From: CAYMCO01 sp964388955 | GTDB lineage: Bacteria > Chloroflexota > Anaerolineae > Anaerolineales > E44-bin32 | Assembly: GCA_964388955.1 (NCBI GenBank) | Contig: CAYMCO010000005.1 | Coordinates: forward strand, 62,001-126,000 | DNA length: 64,000 nt | Direction: 5' to 3' | Shown here: piece by piece, positions 1 to 9,900 of the stretch | How the letters are laid out: every line of letters starts with the position of its first letter | Numbering within the stretch: the stretch's first letter is position 1 | The notes under the pieces: generated by a model | Told to the model about the DNA's origin: nothing | What the model saw: the letters and a program-made list of their open reading frames with translations, nothing else | The model's database searches: none | Made by a program: the position numbers and the translations under genes

Positions 1-133
1 AGACCTCAACGTCTGCGATGAGAATATCGCAGCCCTCGTCCCTGCCGATCAGGGTGATCTCCTTGCCCAGTTCATACTCCCGGCCGGTGTTCGGGCCAGC
101 CAGCATGACCAAGCGCGCATTCGGCGTTGTCAT
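1..133 (-). CDS. FHA-domain protein, N-terminal fragment (cut by window edge)
   Basis: Only the first 44 codons are in the window; the rest lies beyond base 1. Translated from the ATG at 133, the fragment reads MTTPNARLVMLAGPNTGREY and continues with ITLIGRDEGCDI. This is the start of a forkhead-associated domain: the GREY strand followed by IGRD, the phosphothreonine-binding loop. FHA domains bind phosphothreonine peptides, usually alongside Ser/Thr kinases. A GAGGAG ribosome binding site lies 6-11 bases before the ATG, and a good -35/-10 promoter is found at 167-195. What follows the FHA domain cannot be seen, so the full role is unknown. Confidence 0.8.
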   Translation of the reverse strand, partial: MTTPNARLVMLAGPNTGREYELGKEITLIGRDEGCDILIADVEV

Positions 134-479
134 CGCATTCTCCTCAATCGCGTTGCAGACGCGCATAGTGTAGTGATGGAATCCGCCTGCGTCAACTCCG
201 CGAAGTTCATGGGCGCGTTCCATTGCAAGGGGCAAACGCATTTGAAGATGGAAGGCGCGCCGGCCCTTCGCCATCCTCCGATCTCCGCGCCTCCCGGCCG
301 AGCAGACCCGCGGTCGCGGTTATCGGTTTCCCTGCCGCCGGCGCCTTTTGGCCCCCCTCCCCCCACTCATATGACCCTGACTTCTCGACCATCGAAGGCG
401 GCGTCTCGCCGATCATCCGCCCGTGCACCATTGAAGGTGTTGCCTATGTCGCCGCAGGCGTGTGGGCCATGTCTCCGGC
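134..479. other. Intergenic region, FHA gene promoter side
   Basis: This 346-base stretch lies between the stop of the nfeD-like gene and the start of the FHA gene, both on the minus strand. The only signal I see is the minus-strand promoter at 167-195 close to the FHA gene. Open frames here on both strands are arginine/proline-rich and look like chance frames in GC-rich DNA. Confidence 0.5.
167..195 (-). promoter_or_regulatory. Sigma-70-type promoter of the FHA gene
   Basis: On the minus strand TTGACG (190-195) and TACACT (167-172) are separated by exactly 17 bases. The expected start site near 160 leaves a leader of about 27 bases carrying the GAGGAG ribosome binding site. Confidence 0.65.
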
Positions 480-1829
480 CTAGGCTGACGTGTTGGAGAG
501 GGGATGACGTCGAGGCGCCTCGCTGGGCTTCACCCAGAGCCGCATGCCCTCCACCGAGACCACCACCACCTCCCGGCCGGCATCCAGATGCTCCTCCGGC
601 CCCTCCAGATCCGCCGACCAGAGTTCGCCCGCTACGTGAACCGTGCCTCGAGGTGTGAGCGGGGTTCGAACGACCCCCACGCGTCCGACCAGCGCCTCGG
701 TGCCCACCGCCACCGGCTGCCGTTGCGCCCGCAGGGCAAAATTCAAAATCGCCAGGAATACCCCTGCCATAATCAGGCCCGAGGCGACGACCAGGGGAAC
801 CGAAACACGCTCGAATTCCGGCGTGCCTGGAGAATTGAACAGCACCAGGGCACCAGTGATGAAGGCCAGCAGGCCGGCTGCGGTCAGTGCGCCGTGAGTG
901 GGCGCCTTGATGTCCAGCAGGAACAACACAAACGCGGTGATGATCAATATCAAACCCACCCAGTTGACCGGCAGCACGCCGATCCCGTATACGCCCAGGA
1001 CGAGTGACACCACCCCGATGAAACCCGCCACCCAGCCCCCTGGGCTGGAGATCTCGATCAGGATCGCTTGGACGCCCACGGCGAGCAGTATGAAGACGAC
1101 ATTGGGATCAGTCAGCGCCTGGAAAAGCCGTTCGATCAGGCTTTGCGGCACCTCGACGATCTCTGCACCCGCCGTGTGCAGGCGGACGGGCCCTGCAGAT
1201 GTCTCCACTACCTGACCGTCGACCTCATTCAGCAGCTCATTCCGGTCGGAAGCCACAAAATCAACCAGGCCCGCATCCAGGGCCTCCTGGGCGGAGGCCG
1301 CTTTCGCTTCCTCGACTGTGGACTCCGCCAGCGCCAGCGCCTCGGAGCTGCGGTTCTGCGCCAGGCTGCGGATGGTGGCCTTGATGATCTCCTTCTCCTT
1401 GGTGGCGATGGTCTCGCCGAGATCCTCGCCCTGCACCCCAACCGGGCTCGCCGCGCCAATCGCGGTCTCCGGAGCCATGGCCGCCAGGTGTCCGGCCAGC
1501 GTGATTACGGTCCCCGCGCTGCCCGCGATGGCTCCCCGAGGGGCTACATATACAATTACCGGGATGGCGTTGCCGCGAATCGACTGCACCATTCGGTTCA
1601 TCAATGTCACTGAACCGCCGGGTGTATCGAGCTGCAGGATCACCGCTTCGGCCCCTTGACGCTCAGCCTTCAACAGCCCGCGATCGAGGTATTCGGCCAT
1701 GGCGGGTGTGATGGGGCCTTGGGCGCGCAGCAGGAACACGGACCCCTTCCCCTGTGCCTGGGCATGCGCCGGGAGCAGCCCAACCAGTATCAGCACGCAA
1801 ACCACAGTCAACCATCGCGCTCTCTTCAT
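480..1829 (-). CDS. nfeD: NfeD-family membrane serine protease (ClpP-class, long form)
   Basis: A 449-residue membrane protease of the long NfeD type, which typically works with stomatin-like proteins in membrane quality control. A signal peptide (about residues 1-26) leads into a ClpP-fold protease domain: LDTPGG near residue 70, then GAIAGSAGT with the likely nucleophile Ser104, and a Lys near 144-146 that would complete the Ser-Lys dyad. About five hydrophobic helices follow (roughly residues 235-370), then a C-terminal OB-fold NfeD domain. I chose the ATG at 1829 because GGAGAGG lies 6 bases upstream; an in-frame GTG at 1835 falls too close. No stomatin/slipin gene is next to it here. The TATAAT at 1847-1852 is the likely -10. 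Confidence 0.88.
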   Translation of the reverse strand: MKRARWLTVVCVLILVGLLPAHAQAQGKGSVFLLRAQGPITPAMAEYLDRGLLKAERQGAEAVILQLDTPGGSVTLMNRMVQSIRGNAIPVIVYVAPRGAIAGSAGTVITLAGHLAAMAPETAIGAASPVGVQGEDLGETIATKEKEIIKATIRSLAQNRSSEALALAESTVEEAKAASAQEALDAGLVDFVASDRNELLNEVDGQVVETSAGPVRLHTAGAEIVEVPQSLIERLFQALTDPNVVFILLAVGVQAILIEISSPGGWVAGFIGVVSLVLGVYGIGVLPVNWVGLILIITAFVLFLLDIKAPTHGALTAAGLLAFITGALVLFNSPGTPEFERVSVPLVVASGLIMAGVFLAILNFALRAQRQPVAVGTEALVGRVGVVRTPLTPRGTVHVAGELWSADLEGPEEHLDAGREVVVVSVEGMRLWVKPSEAPRRHPLSNTSA

Positions 1830-1846
1830 GGGCACCTCTCCTCTTC

Positions 1847-1852
1847 ATTATA
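1847..1852 (-). promoter_or_regulatory. Candidate -10 box of nfeD
   Basis: A perfect TATAAT on the minus strand, 18 bases upstream of the nfeD ATG. I see no -35 at the right spacing. Confidence 0.4.
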
Positions 1853-2121
1853 GCCGTGTTCACAATACCTCTTGCGGCCATCGGCCCGAATGACCCCCGA
1901 ACGCCGAGCAACACAATGGAACCTGTAAGGTGCCTGCTCCCCACTGACCGACATGCCCAGACGCACATGCGCGTCCATGAACCCCCTCGCCCAATTCGCC
2001 GACCGCCTCCCAGCGTGACTTGAGGACGACTGGCCAACATTGACAGGCCGGTTAGAATAGACAGCAGTCCGTCCGAAATCAGCCCTGAGGGCTGAGCGAT
2101 AGACCCAGGATTGAGTGATAT

Positions 2122-2880
2122 TTGATCCCACTGCTTTCAGTGATCATCCCCGCCCATAACGAGGAGCGGCGCCTGCCCGGCAGCTTGCGTAAACTGATGA
2201 CCTACCTGGGCCAACAGCCCTACACAAGTGAGGTCATTGTGGTGGAGAACGCAAGCACGGATCGCACCGTCCAGGTTGTGCGAGATTTCATGTCGGAGCA
2301 CTCCAATATTCACCTGCTCCAAGAAGATGTAGCCGGCAAGGGGTTGGCAGTGCGACGGGGCATGCTCGCCGCCCAGGGCGATTACCGCTTCATCTGTGAC
2401 GCAGATCTTTCCATGCCTGTCGAGGAGTTGGCTCGCTTCATGCCACCCTCCCTGACGGATTTCGATATTGCGATTGGATCGAGGGAGATCCGGGGCGCTG
2501 TGCGCTATCAAGAGCCGGCCTACCGTCATCTGATGGGGAGAATATTCAATGTTCTGGTGCGCCTGCTCGCCGTACCGGGTATCCAGGACACGCAGGCGGG
2601 CTTCAAGTGCTTTCGAGGCCCGGTTGCGCAGGCGCTCTTTCTGCAGCAGGCAATTGACGGCTGGAGTTTCGACGTCGAGGTCCTCTTCTTGGCGCAGAAG
2701 CATGGATACCGGATTGTCGAAGTGCCCATAACATGGTATTTTGACTCCAACAGCCGCATCCGCCCGCTGCGGGATTCGGTGCTGATGCTCTTGGATCTGT
2801 TCCGCATTCGGGTGAACTGGCTGCGAGGTCTCTACGGGAGGGCTCATCATCGTGATCATCGACCCGACTCTGCGGCTTGA
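2122..2880 (+). CDS. Family 2 glycosyltransferase, polyprenyl/dolichyl-phosphate sugar synthase-like
   Basis: A 252-residue soluble GT-A enzyme close in pattern to dolichyl-phosphate glucose/mannose synthases, which load a sugar from a nucleotide donor onto a polyprenyl phosphate carrier. The N terminus SVIIPAHNEERRLPGSL is the nucleotide-binding strand and loop; CDADLSMP (D93, D95) is the metal-binding DXD region; SREIRGAVRY and GIQDTQAGFKCFRG are characteristic of the ALG5/DPM1-like subgroup. No transmembrane tail is present. The start is a TTG at 2122: the next in-frame codon upstream is a stop at 2116-2118. The 3' end overlaps the RNase HII gene by 29 bases, so the two are probably co-translated. 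The acceptor and sugar are not identifiable from the sequence. Confidence 0.88.
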   Translation: MIPLLSVIIPAHNEERRLPGSLRKLMTYLGQQPYTSEVIVVENASTDRTVQVVRDFMSEHSNIHLLQEDVAGKGLAVRRGMLAAQGDYRFICDADLSMPVEELARFMPPSLTDFDIAIGSREIRGAVRYQEPAYRHLMGRIFNVLVRLLAVPGIQDTQAGFKCFRGPVAQALFLQQAIDGWSFDVEVLFLAQKHGYRIVEVPITWYFDSNSRIRPLRDSVLMLLDLFRIRVNWLRGLYGRAHHRDHRPDSAA

Positions 2881-3490
2881 ACGGCGTCTGTGGCGGCTGG
2901 GGCTGCAGCTCATTGCGGGTTTGGATGAGGCCGGCCGCGGCGCCTGGGCTGGACCCGTCGTCGCAGCGGCCGTCGTGCTGCCCTCTGACGCGGCCGGCCT
3001 GGCATCGATGCTGAAGGGCGTGCGCGATTCGAAGCAGATGACCGCCCCCAACCGCGCTCGCTGGGCGCCCAAGATCCGCCATATCGCGCGCGGGGTGGGC
3101 GTCGGGCTGGCCACGAACGGCGAGATCGATGAGATGGGCCTGCTGCCGGCCACCCGCCTTGCCATGCTGCGGGCGCTGTCCGAGCTTTCCCAAAAACCGG
3201 AATATCTTCTCATCGACCACCTGCCGCTGCCTGAAGTCGATCTGGCACAGACGGCCCTCACCCACGGGGACGCGCGGGTGCTTTCGATCGCCTGTGCTTC
3301 GGTGATCGCAAAAGTCCGCCGCGATCAGATCATGGATCAGATGGATCAGGACCATCCGGGCTACGGTTTTGCAGAGCACAAGGGATATGGGACGCGGGCG
3401 CACCAGCAAGCGCTGCACGACCTCAGCCCATGCGAGATTCATCGGCGGAGCTACCAGCCCATAGCCGAATACCTCCTGGGGGAACGCTGA
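2852..3490 (+). CDS. rnhB: Ribonuclease HII
   Basis: Endonuclease that cuts RNA of RNA-DNA hybrids and single ribonucleotides in DNA. The 212-residue protein carries the type 2 RNase H signature: GLDEAGRGAWAGPVVAAAV with catalytic D25 and E26, DSKQM, LLIDHLPLP with the third acidic residue, and SIACASVIAKVRRD. The C terminus GFAEHKGYGTRAHQQAL is the usual substrate-binding segment. Length is normal. The GTG at 2852 is preceded by GGGAGG ten bases upstream; the first 20 residues precede the conserved core and the start could be slightly further in. It overlaps the end of the glycosyltransferase gene. Confidence 0.95.
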   Translation: MIIDPTLRLERRLWRLGLQLIAGLDEAGRGAWAGPVVAAAVVLPSDAAGLASMLKGVRDSKQMTAPNRARWAPKIRHIARGVGVGLATNGEIDEMGLLPATRLAMLRALSELSQKPEYLLIDHLPLPEVDLAQTALTHGDARVLSIACASVIAKVRRDQIMDQMDQDHPGYGFAEHKGYGTRAHQQALHDLSPCEIHRRSYQPIAEYLLGER

Positions 3491-3687
3491 CCCCGGCCTT
3501 CGGCCCGCAGACCCCTACACGGCGCCGGTATCGAGCTCGAACCTTGGCACGGAACGGCCGACGAAAGAGATGTGCTATCCGCATCCACATTTCAGCGGTC
3601 AGCTTTCAGGACTCGACACGACGTCACCCCGTTCCGACGAACGACCAACGACAAATGACCGGATGCACCCCCTGTCATGGCGCCTGA

Positions 3688-3716
3688 TTGAGACAATCTC
3701 CCATCTCTGTTACACT
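3688..3716 (+). promoter_or_regulatory. Promoter of the acyl-CoA synthetase operon
   Basis: TTGAGA (3688-3693), 17-base spacer, TACACT (3711-3716), with an extended -10 TG at 3708-3709. It lies 28 bases before the GTG start at 3744, and a GGGAGG ribosome binding site sits in between. Confidence 0.7.
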
Positions 3717-3743
3717 GTGAGCGAACCTCAGGGAGGATCCCGC

Positions 3744-5900
3744 GTGAGCCTATCGGCTTTCTTCAGACCTCGCTCAGTAGCGGTCATCGGTGCCTCAACT
3801 GATCCTACCAAGCTCGGACACGCCGTGCTGGACAATCTCGTCAACGGTGGATACCTCTCCGATGAGCGGGGAGTGTATCCCATCAACCTGCATGCGGAAT
3901 CCATCCTGGGCTTGCAGGCATATGCCTCTGTGCTGGATGTACCGGATCCGATCGACCTTGCCGTGATCGTGATCCCCTACCAGCATGTGCCGGGAGTGCT
4001 GGAGGAATGCGGAGAGGCGGGCATACCCGCGGCCATTATCATCAGCGCCGGATTCCGTGAGGCCGGCATGGAGGGCCTGCAGCGGGAACAGCAGTTGATC
4101 CAGATCGCCGAGCAGTACGGCACCCGATTGATCGGACCCAACTGCCTGGGGGTAATTGATACGGTGACCCCCATGAATGCATCTTTTTCGAGCGGCATGC
4201 CTCCGGGCGGGCCCATGGCATTCATGTCCCAGTCCGGAGCGCTCGGCACCGCCATCCTGGATTGGGCACAAGCCGGCAAGTTGGGTCTGAGCAAGTTCGC
4301 CTCCTTGGGAAACAAGGCGGATGTCAGCGAGGTGGACCTGCTCCGCGAGTGGCAAGACGAGGATGATGTCAAGGTCATTCTGATTTATACTGAGGGACTT
4401 CCCGATGGCCAGGAATTCATGCGCGTTTCCCGGGAGGTGCGCCGGCACAAACCCATCGCGGTCATCAAGTCAGGCGTCACCCAGGCGGGTTCGCGCGCCG
4501 TCAGCTCCCACACCGGTTCGCTGGCGGGGTCCGAGCAGGCCTACCAGGCCGCTTTCCACCAAGCCGGGGTGCTGCGCGCCAATTCGCTGGAAGAGCTCTT
4601 CGACCAAGCGCTGGCATTTGCCTACCTGCCGCCTTTGAAAGGGGATCGCGTCGCCATCGTCACCAATGCCGGCGGCCCCGGCATTCTGGCCACGGACGCT
4701 CTCGAGCGGGAGGGCATGACACTGGCGCGCTTTGATCCCGAGCATATTCATGCTTTGGAGACCTTCCTCCCCGATGCCGCCAGCGCGGCCAACCCCGTGG
4801 ATCTGCTGGGAGATGCGCTGGCGGACCGCTACCGGTACGCACTGGAACAGGTGACCGCGGATCCCAACGTGGACGCTGTCCTGGTGATCCTGACCCCCCA
4901 GGCGATGACCGAAATTCCGGACACAGCCAGGGCTGTGACGCAGGTCGCCGGCGAGGCGGATATCCCCATTCTCACCTGTTTCATGGGGGAGGCCAGGGTA
5001 CACGCGGGCATAGAGATCCTGGAGGCGAACGAGGTGCCCAACTTCCCGCACCCGGAGAGAGCAGCCAGGGCCCTGAAGGCGATGAGCCGCTACCGGCAGT
5101 ACAAGGATGCACCCCCTCCAAAGATCGAACGATTTGAGGTGGATCGCCAGGCGGTGGAAACCACCCTCGAGCGTGCCCTTTCCGAAGGCCGGGTGACCAT
5201 CGGCGACGCGGAAGCGCGGTCGGTGCTCCAGGCATACGGTTTGAAGATCCCGCCTTCCGAGCTTGCGGAGGATGCCGACCGGGCGGTGGAGATCGCGGAG
5301 GACATCGGCTATCCCGTAGTGCTCAAGATCGCTTCGCCGGACATTTTACACAAGACGGATGTGGGCGGGGTCAAAGTGAACTTGAGCAGCGCGGATGAGG
5401 TGGTGGATGCGTTTGACCTGATCACCTACCGCGCCAGCCGCTACCTTCCCGAGGCTCGCCTCTGGGGATGTCTGGTGCAGAAGATGATGCCGGAGGGACT
5501 GGAAGTCCTGATTGGGATGAACCGCGACCCGCAATTCGGGCCCCTGATCACCTTCGGTCTCGGCGGCATATATGTTGAGATATTGAAGGACGTCAGCTTC
5601 CGGGTGGCCCCCTTCTCTCGGCGGGAAGCACAGGAGATGATTGAGGAAATCCGCGCCTCCGCCCTCATCCAGGGTGTGCGCGGCCGACCCCCAGTCGACC
5701 AGGAGGCGCTGGTCGACGCGCTGCTGCGGATGGGCCAGTTGGTGCTCGATTTCCCGATAGTCAGCGAACTCGATATCAACCCATATATCGTCTACCAGGA
5801 GGGGCGCGGCGGCACCGCGATCGACATGCGCATGGTCCTCCGATCCAATGAGGGGCGTGGCCTTCAAGGAGCTGGAAACCAGATAGGGAGTGAGCAATGA
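3744..5900 (+). CDS. ADP-forming acyl-/acetyl-CoA synthetase, alpha and beta subunits fused
   Basis: This 718-residue enzyme converts acyl-CoA, ADP and phosphate to the free acid, CoA and ATP, conserving energy by substrate-level phosphorylation in fermentation. The N-terminal CoA-binding domain starts at SVAVIGAS (about residue 12); GPNCLGVIDT and SQSGALGTAILDW mark the succinyl-CoA-ligase-like domain; H256 in SSHTGSLAG is the predicted phosphohistidine. The C-terminal ATP-grasp part (about 490-718) contains GYPVVLKIASPDILHKTDVGG. The open frame extends upstream to 3570, but the promoter at 3688-3716 and the GGGAGG six bases before the GTG at 3744 fix the start. The stop overlaps the next gene (ATGA). 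Substrate range cannot be told from sequence. Confidence 0.93.
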   Translation: MSLSAFFRPRSVAVIGASTDPTKLGHAVLDNLVNGGYLSDERGVYPINLHAESILGLQAYASVLDVPDPIDLAVIVIPYQHVPGVLEECGEAGIPAAIIISAGFREAGMEGLQREQQLIQIAEQYGTRLIGPNCLGVIDTVTPMNASFSSGMPPGGPMAFMSQSGALGTAILDWAQAGKLGLSKFASLGNKADVSEVDLLREWQDEDDVKVILIYTEGLPDGQEFMRVSREVRRHKPIAVIKSGVTQAGSRAVSSHTGSLAGSEQAYQAAFHQAGVLRANSLEELFDQALAFAYLPPLKGDRVAIVTNAGGPGILATDALEREGMTLARFDPEHIHALETFLPDAASAANPVDLLGDALADRYRYALEQVTADPNVDAVLVILTPQAMTEIPDTARAVTQVAGEADIPILTCFMGEARVHAGIEILEANEVPNFPHPERAARALKAMSRYRQYKDAPPPKIERFEVDRQAVETTLERALSEGRVTIGDAEARSVLQAYGLKIPPSELAEDADRAVEIAEDIGYPVVLKIASPDILHKTDVGGVKVNLSSADEVVDAFDLITYRASRYLPEARLWGCLVQKMMPEGLEVLIGMNRDPQFGPLITFGLGGIYVEILKDVSFRVAPFSRREAQEMIEEIRASALIQGVRGRPPVDQEALVDALLRMGQLVLDFPIVSELDINPYIVYQEGRGGTAIDMRMVLRSNEGRGLQGAGNQIGSEQ

Positions 5901-6970
5901 ATGCCCTCTACATCACCTCCGTGGAAGCATACTCGGGGAAGACGGCCGTCTGCCTGGCGTTGGGCAAACAACTGCAGGCGGATGGATACCAGGTGGGCTA
6001 CCTGAAGCCGGTGAGCACTCAACCCTGGCGGACCCCCGAAGGGGTATTGACGGATGAGGACGCCGCCTTTGTGAAGGCGAACCTGGATTTGGCCGCGGAG
6101 GTCTCCCACCTCTCTCCTGTGATCGTCACCCCGACATCCCTCCGGGAGCACCTGAAGGGGGCCGTGCGCGACGACTTGCTCCAAGCCATTCGAGACGCCG
6201 CGCGGCAGGCGGCCGAAGGAAAGCAGGCACTGCTCCTGGAAGGCGGCGCCAGCCTGCGGCAGGGATACAGCATCGGGCTTTCCAACCTTCGGGTCGCCGA
6301 CTTCTTGGGCGCACCCGCCCTGGTTATCGTGAAGTATCGCGGCGAGATGGAGTTGGTGGATGACGCCTTGACGGCCCAGTTCCGGCTCGAGGACCAGCTG
6401 CTGGGGGTGATCCTGAACCAGGTCGCGGAACAAAACATGGCCTTCGTCGAGGAATATGCCAGGCCCTTCCTGGAAAACAAAGGCATCCGCGTATTGGGCG
6501 CGCTCCCCCTCCAGCCGCGACTCGCCGCCTTGAGCGTGAAGGAGCTCGTGGAACTGATGGGCGCCGAGATTCTGACAAAGACATATGACCCGGATCGCCT
6601 GGTCGAGACCTTCACGGTCGGCGCTATGACCGCAGACAAAGCCCTTTCCCGCTTCCGGCGCTACCAGAACAAGGCGGTCATCACCGGTGGGGATCGCACG
6701 GACATCCAACTCGCGGCGCTCGAGACATCCACTTCCGCCCTGATCCTCACGGGGAATCTGCGCCCGAGCCCACTGATCATCCAGCAGGCGGATGCGCTGG
6801 GCGTGGTCATTCTGCTGGTCCAAGACAACACGATGGAGACAGTGGAAGTCGTTGAGAGTGCTTACGGCAAGACCCGGCTCGGCCAGCCGGAGAAGCTCGA
6901 CGCGTTCCGATCACTGATGGCGGAAAACGTCGATCTGCAGGCGCTGTATGATTCGCTGGGGCTGGACTAG
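5897..6970 (+). CDS. BioD-like P-loop and DRTGG domain protein (phosphotransacetylase N-terminal-like)
   Basis: A 357-residue protein resembling the non-catalytic N-terminal half of long phosphate acetyltransferases. Residues 1-200 form a dethiobiotin-synthetase-like ATPase fold with the P-loop variant EAYSGKT (K15). Residues about 210-320 form a DRTGG domain (VGAMTADKALSRF, AVITGGDRTDIQLAAL). The phosphotransacetylase catalytic domain is absent, so it is probably a nucleotide-sensing or regulatory partner. It overlaps the acyl-CoA synthetase stop by 4 bases (ATGA), so translation is coupled, which suggests it tunes acetyl-CoA/acetate flux. That role is inference. Its stop codon shares the CTAG at 6967-6970 with the convergent kinase gene. 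Confidence 0.85.
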   Translation: MNALYITSVEAYSGKTAVCLALGKQLQADGYQVGYLKPVSTQPWRTPEGVLTDEDAAFVKANLDLAAEVSHLSPVIVTPTSLREHLKGAVRDDLLQAIRDAARQAAEGKQALLLEGGASLRQGYSIGLSNLRVADFLGAPALVIVKYRGEMELVDDALTAQFRLEDQLLGVILNQVAEQNMAFVEEYARPFLENKGIRVLGALPLQPRLAALSVKELVELMGAEILTKTYDPDRLVETFTVGAMTADKALSRFRRYQNKAVITGGDRTDIQLAALETSTSALILTGNLRPSPLIIQQADALGVVILLVQDNTMETVEVVESAYGKTRLGQPEKLDAFRSLMAENVDLQALYDSLGLD

Positions 6971-9900
6971 TCCAGCGGGCCGGAGGCCCCTGTCCAGGAT
7001 TGCCTGATCACCGGCTCAGCCCGGTTCGGAAGCCAAATGGTGAAACTGCTCCCTTTGCCGGGTTCGCTGTTGACCGTGATGCGACCACCGTGACGCTCAA
7101 GGATCTCCTTGCAGATGGCCAATCCCAGGCCCGTCCCTGGTTTTCCGCCCTCCCGAGCGGCCGAACCGCGGAAGAATCGCTCGAAAATCCGATCGCGATC
7201 CTCCGGTCGAATGCCTAGCCCGGTGTCCGTCACTGTCAAAGTGACCCAATCCATCCCCTGCTGGGCGCTCTCGCACGTAGAGACTGTCACTCGCCCGCCT
7301 GGGGGTGTGTAATTGAGCGCGTTGGTCAACAGGTTGGCCACCACCTGTGTCAGCATGCGTTCATCGCCGAAGATGCTGCTCAAGGGCGTTTCGGGCTTGA
7401 ACTCCAGTTTCAGCTCCCTGGCGGAGAATAGACGCCGCCGGTCCTGGACCAAGCTCTTGGCGAGCCGGTTGAGGTCCAGAGAAACGGGGTTGGGGGCAGA
7501 AGTGCCGGCATCAATACGTGAAATCGTCAACAAATCCTCGATCAGAGACACAAGGCGGTCCGTCTCGCGCTGTAGGGTATCGAGATAGCTGGCAAAGCGC
7601 GCTGGCTGGCCAGTTTCCAGCAGTTCTAGATAGAGGCGAATGTTCGTCAATGGAGTGCGCAACTCATGGGAGACATCGGACACGAATTGCGTCTTAATCT
7701 GATTGGCCTCCCGGGCCTGTTCCAGCGCCTCCGCCAAAGCCGCAGTGCGTTCGGCGACCGTATGCTCCAGCTTCTCGGCTTCCTGACGAAGACGTTCGTA
7801 CAAGGCGGCATTTTCCAGCGCGATGGAGGCTTGATCGGCAAGCAGGGAGAGCAACCGGAGGTCGTCCTGTCCCAGACCGTATCGTTCTGGGGTTTCCACA
7901 TTCAACACCCCTACGACCACATCGGCCTTTCGCAGCGGCACCGCTATCTCCGACTTGATGCCGGGCACGCCGGGTATGTAGTCCTCTTCCCGATACACAT
8001 CCGGGACCAAAACCGCCTGATTCTTGCGCGCCACCCGGCCCACCACGCCTTCGCCCAGCGGTATCCGGGCTCGCTCCCGGGGATGAGCTCCCTCGATGTC
8101 CCGGAGCACCAGGAAGTCACCCTCAACCAGGAAAAGCTCCACCACCGGGTAGCCGAGCTCCTGGCGCACCTGGCGCGTGATTTCCTTGACCAGGGGTTGG
8201 ATCTCCAGCCGCTTTGCGACCACTTGAGCGACCTGCTGCAGCACCGTGCGTTCCCTGAGCTGCCGGACAGTCATCTGATAGCGTTTGGCGTTCGAGAGCG
8301 CCAATCCCACTTGCTGACTGATGGCCTTCAGAAGGTCCAACTGCTCCGGCTTGAAAGGCGATTCATCTAGAATCGAGATCACGCCGAGAGTCTGCACCCC
8401 CGCCAGAATGGGCGCGCTGACCACACTGCGGATGTCCTTGTAGTCGATCTCCCGGAATTGAGTCCACCGGTCCTCTTGCCGGATATCGGAGATCAACACC
8501 GCCTGCCTATTCTCCGCCACCCAGCCCTCCAAGCCGCTTCCGAGTTCGAGGTCCAGCGCATTGGCGAACTCGACCCCGCCGAAGTACTCCCCCCCAGCCA
8601 CGGTTTCCAGACCAAGCTTGCCGCTCTCGGCCTCCAGCACAAAGCCTATGCCGGCTGTGGCCCGGAGGTTTTCGGTTGTCAGTTGAACCGCCCGCCGGAG
8701 GATCTCCGTTGGATCCAGGCTGCTCGCGACGGCGTTCGTCACGTCATAAAGCAGCTGCACACGTTGTCGTTCTGCATCCATGCGCTCGAAGAGCCTTAGA
8801 TTGGCGATGGCAATGGCGGCCTGATCAGCGAGCAGCTCCATCGCGCGCACTTCTTCCTGCGTGAAATCGTGTGGATCGGACCAAGCGACGTTCATCACGC
8901 CCAATATCCGGGAGCCAATATGCAGGGGGAATCCCGCGATCGCGCCTCCCCAGCGCCAATCCGCATAGAGATCGTCCCGGTCGACATCGGGCACAAGCAT
9001 GCGCTTGCCTGTCCGTGCCACCGTGTGAGTCAGCCCCCCTTCTCGGGGCTGGGAGAAAGGTTCCCGCTGCTTGCCTGCCGCCCACAGCGCGGCGCCGAAG
9101 GTCAGCTGACCGGCGTCACTGATGAAGATATGGGCGTCATCCGCGCCGACCAGACGCAGAGTGTGAGCCAAAATCGCCTCCAGAACCGCCTCGAGGTCCA
9201 GGATTGAAGTCACGCTCAGGCTGGCCTGCCGAAGCGCCTCCAGCTCGCTGCTGCGCTTTTTCTCAGATTCGATGGACTGGAGTTTCGACAACCCCAACGA
9301 CGCCTGCGTGGCGGCCTGAGCGCAGATCTGGATTTCCCCCTGCTGAATCTGCCTGGAGGCGTCAAAGCCCAAGAAGGCCGCTCCCAGGCCGACATCCCCC
9401 GTCATCAGGGGCAAGGCCAAGATCGATTGTTTCCCCAACTCATCCGGCGCATCGCGAATACCATCCATCTCGGGGGTGATCAACAGTGGCCCAGCTGACC
9501 CCAGGGCCAATTCGGTCATCTCCTTGGCCCAGGCCCGCCCTACTTCTTCCTCGACGGCCGAGTGCAGCGAGCCCGAGGCCGCCAGCACTTGGGCACCCCC
9601 CGGCCTGACCCCGTTTAGACAAATCATGCCTCCCTGGGCCCCGACCAGATCACACAAGTGCTTGACCAACACATCGCCCAGCGCAGGTATATCCGGCGCC
9701 TCAATTGCGGCCCGGGTCAACGCGTTCAGTCGCTCAAGCTGATCGACCTTATGCCGTGCGTCCTCAATCAGGCGGGTGTTCTGGGCCACCAGGGCGGCCT
9801 GGTTGGCAAAAAGGGTGAGCGTCTGCAGGTCCTCGTCGGTAAACGGATCCCCATCTGGCGCCCGCTCCAGGCCGAGCACACCGATAACCTCGCCCCGCAC

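Noticed and set aside
1068..1613. Plus-strand frames across nfeD
   Set aside because: They are antisense shadows of the NfeD coding region without start signals or homology.
2040..2058. Promoter TTGACA with TAGAAT before the glycosyltransferase
   Set aside because: The spacer is only 7 bases, too short for sigma-70 recognition.
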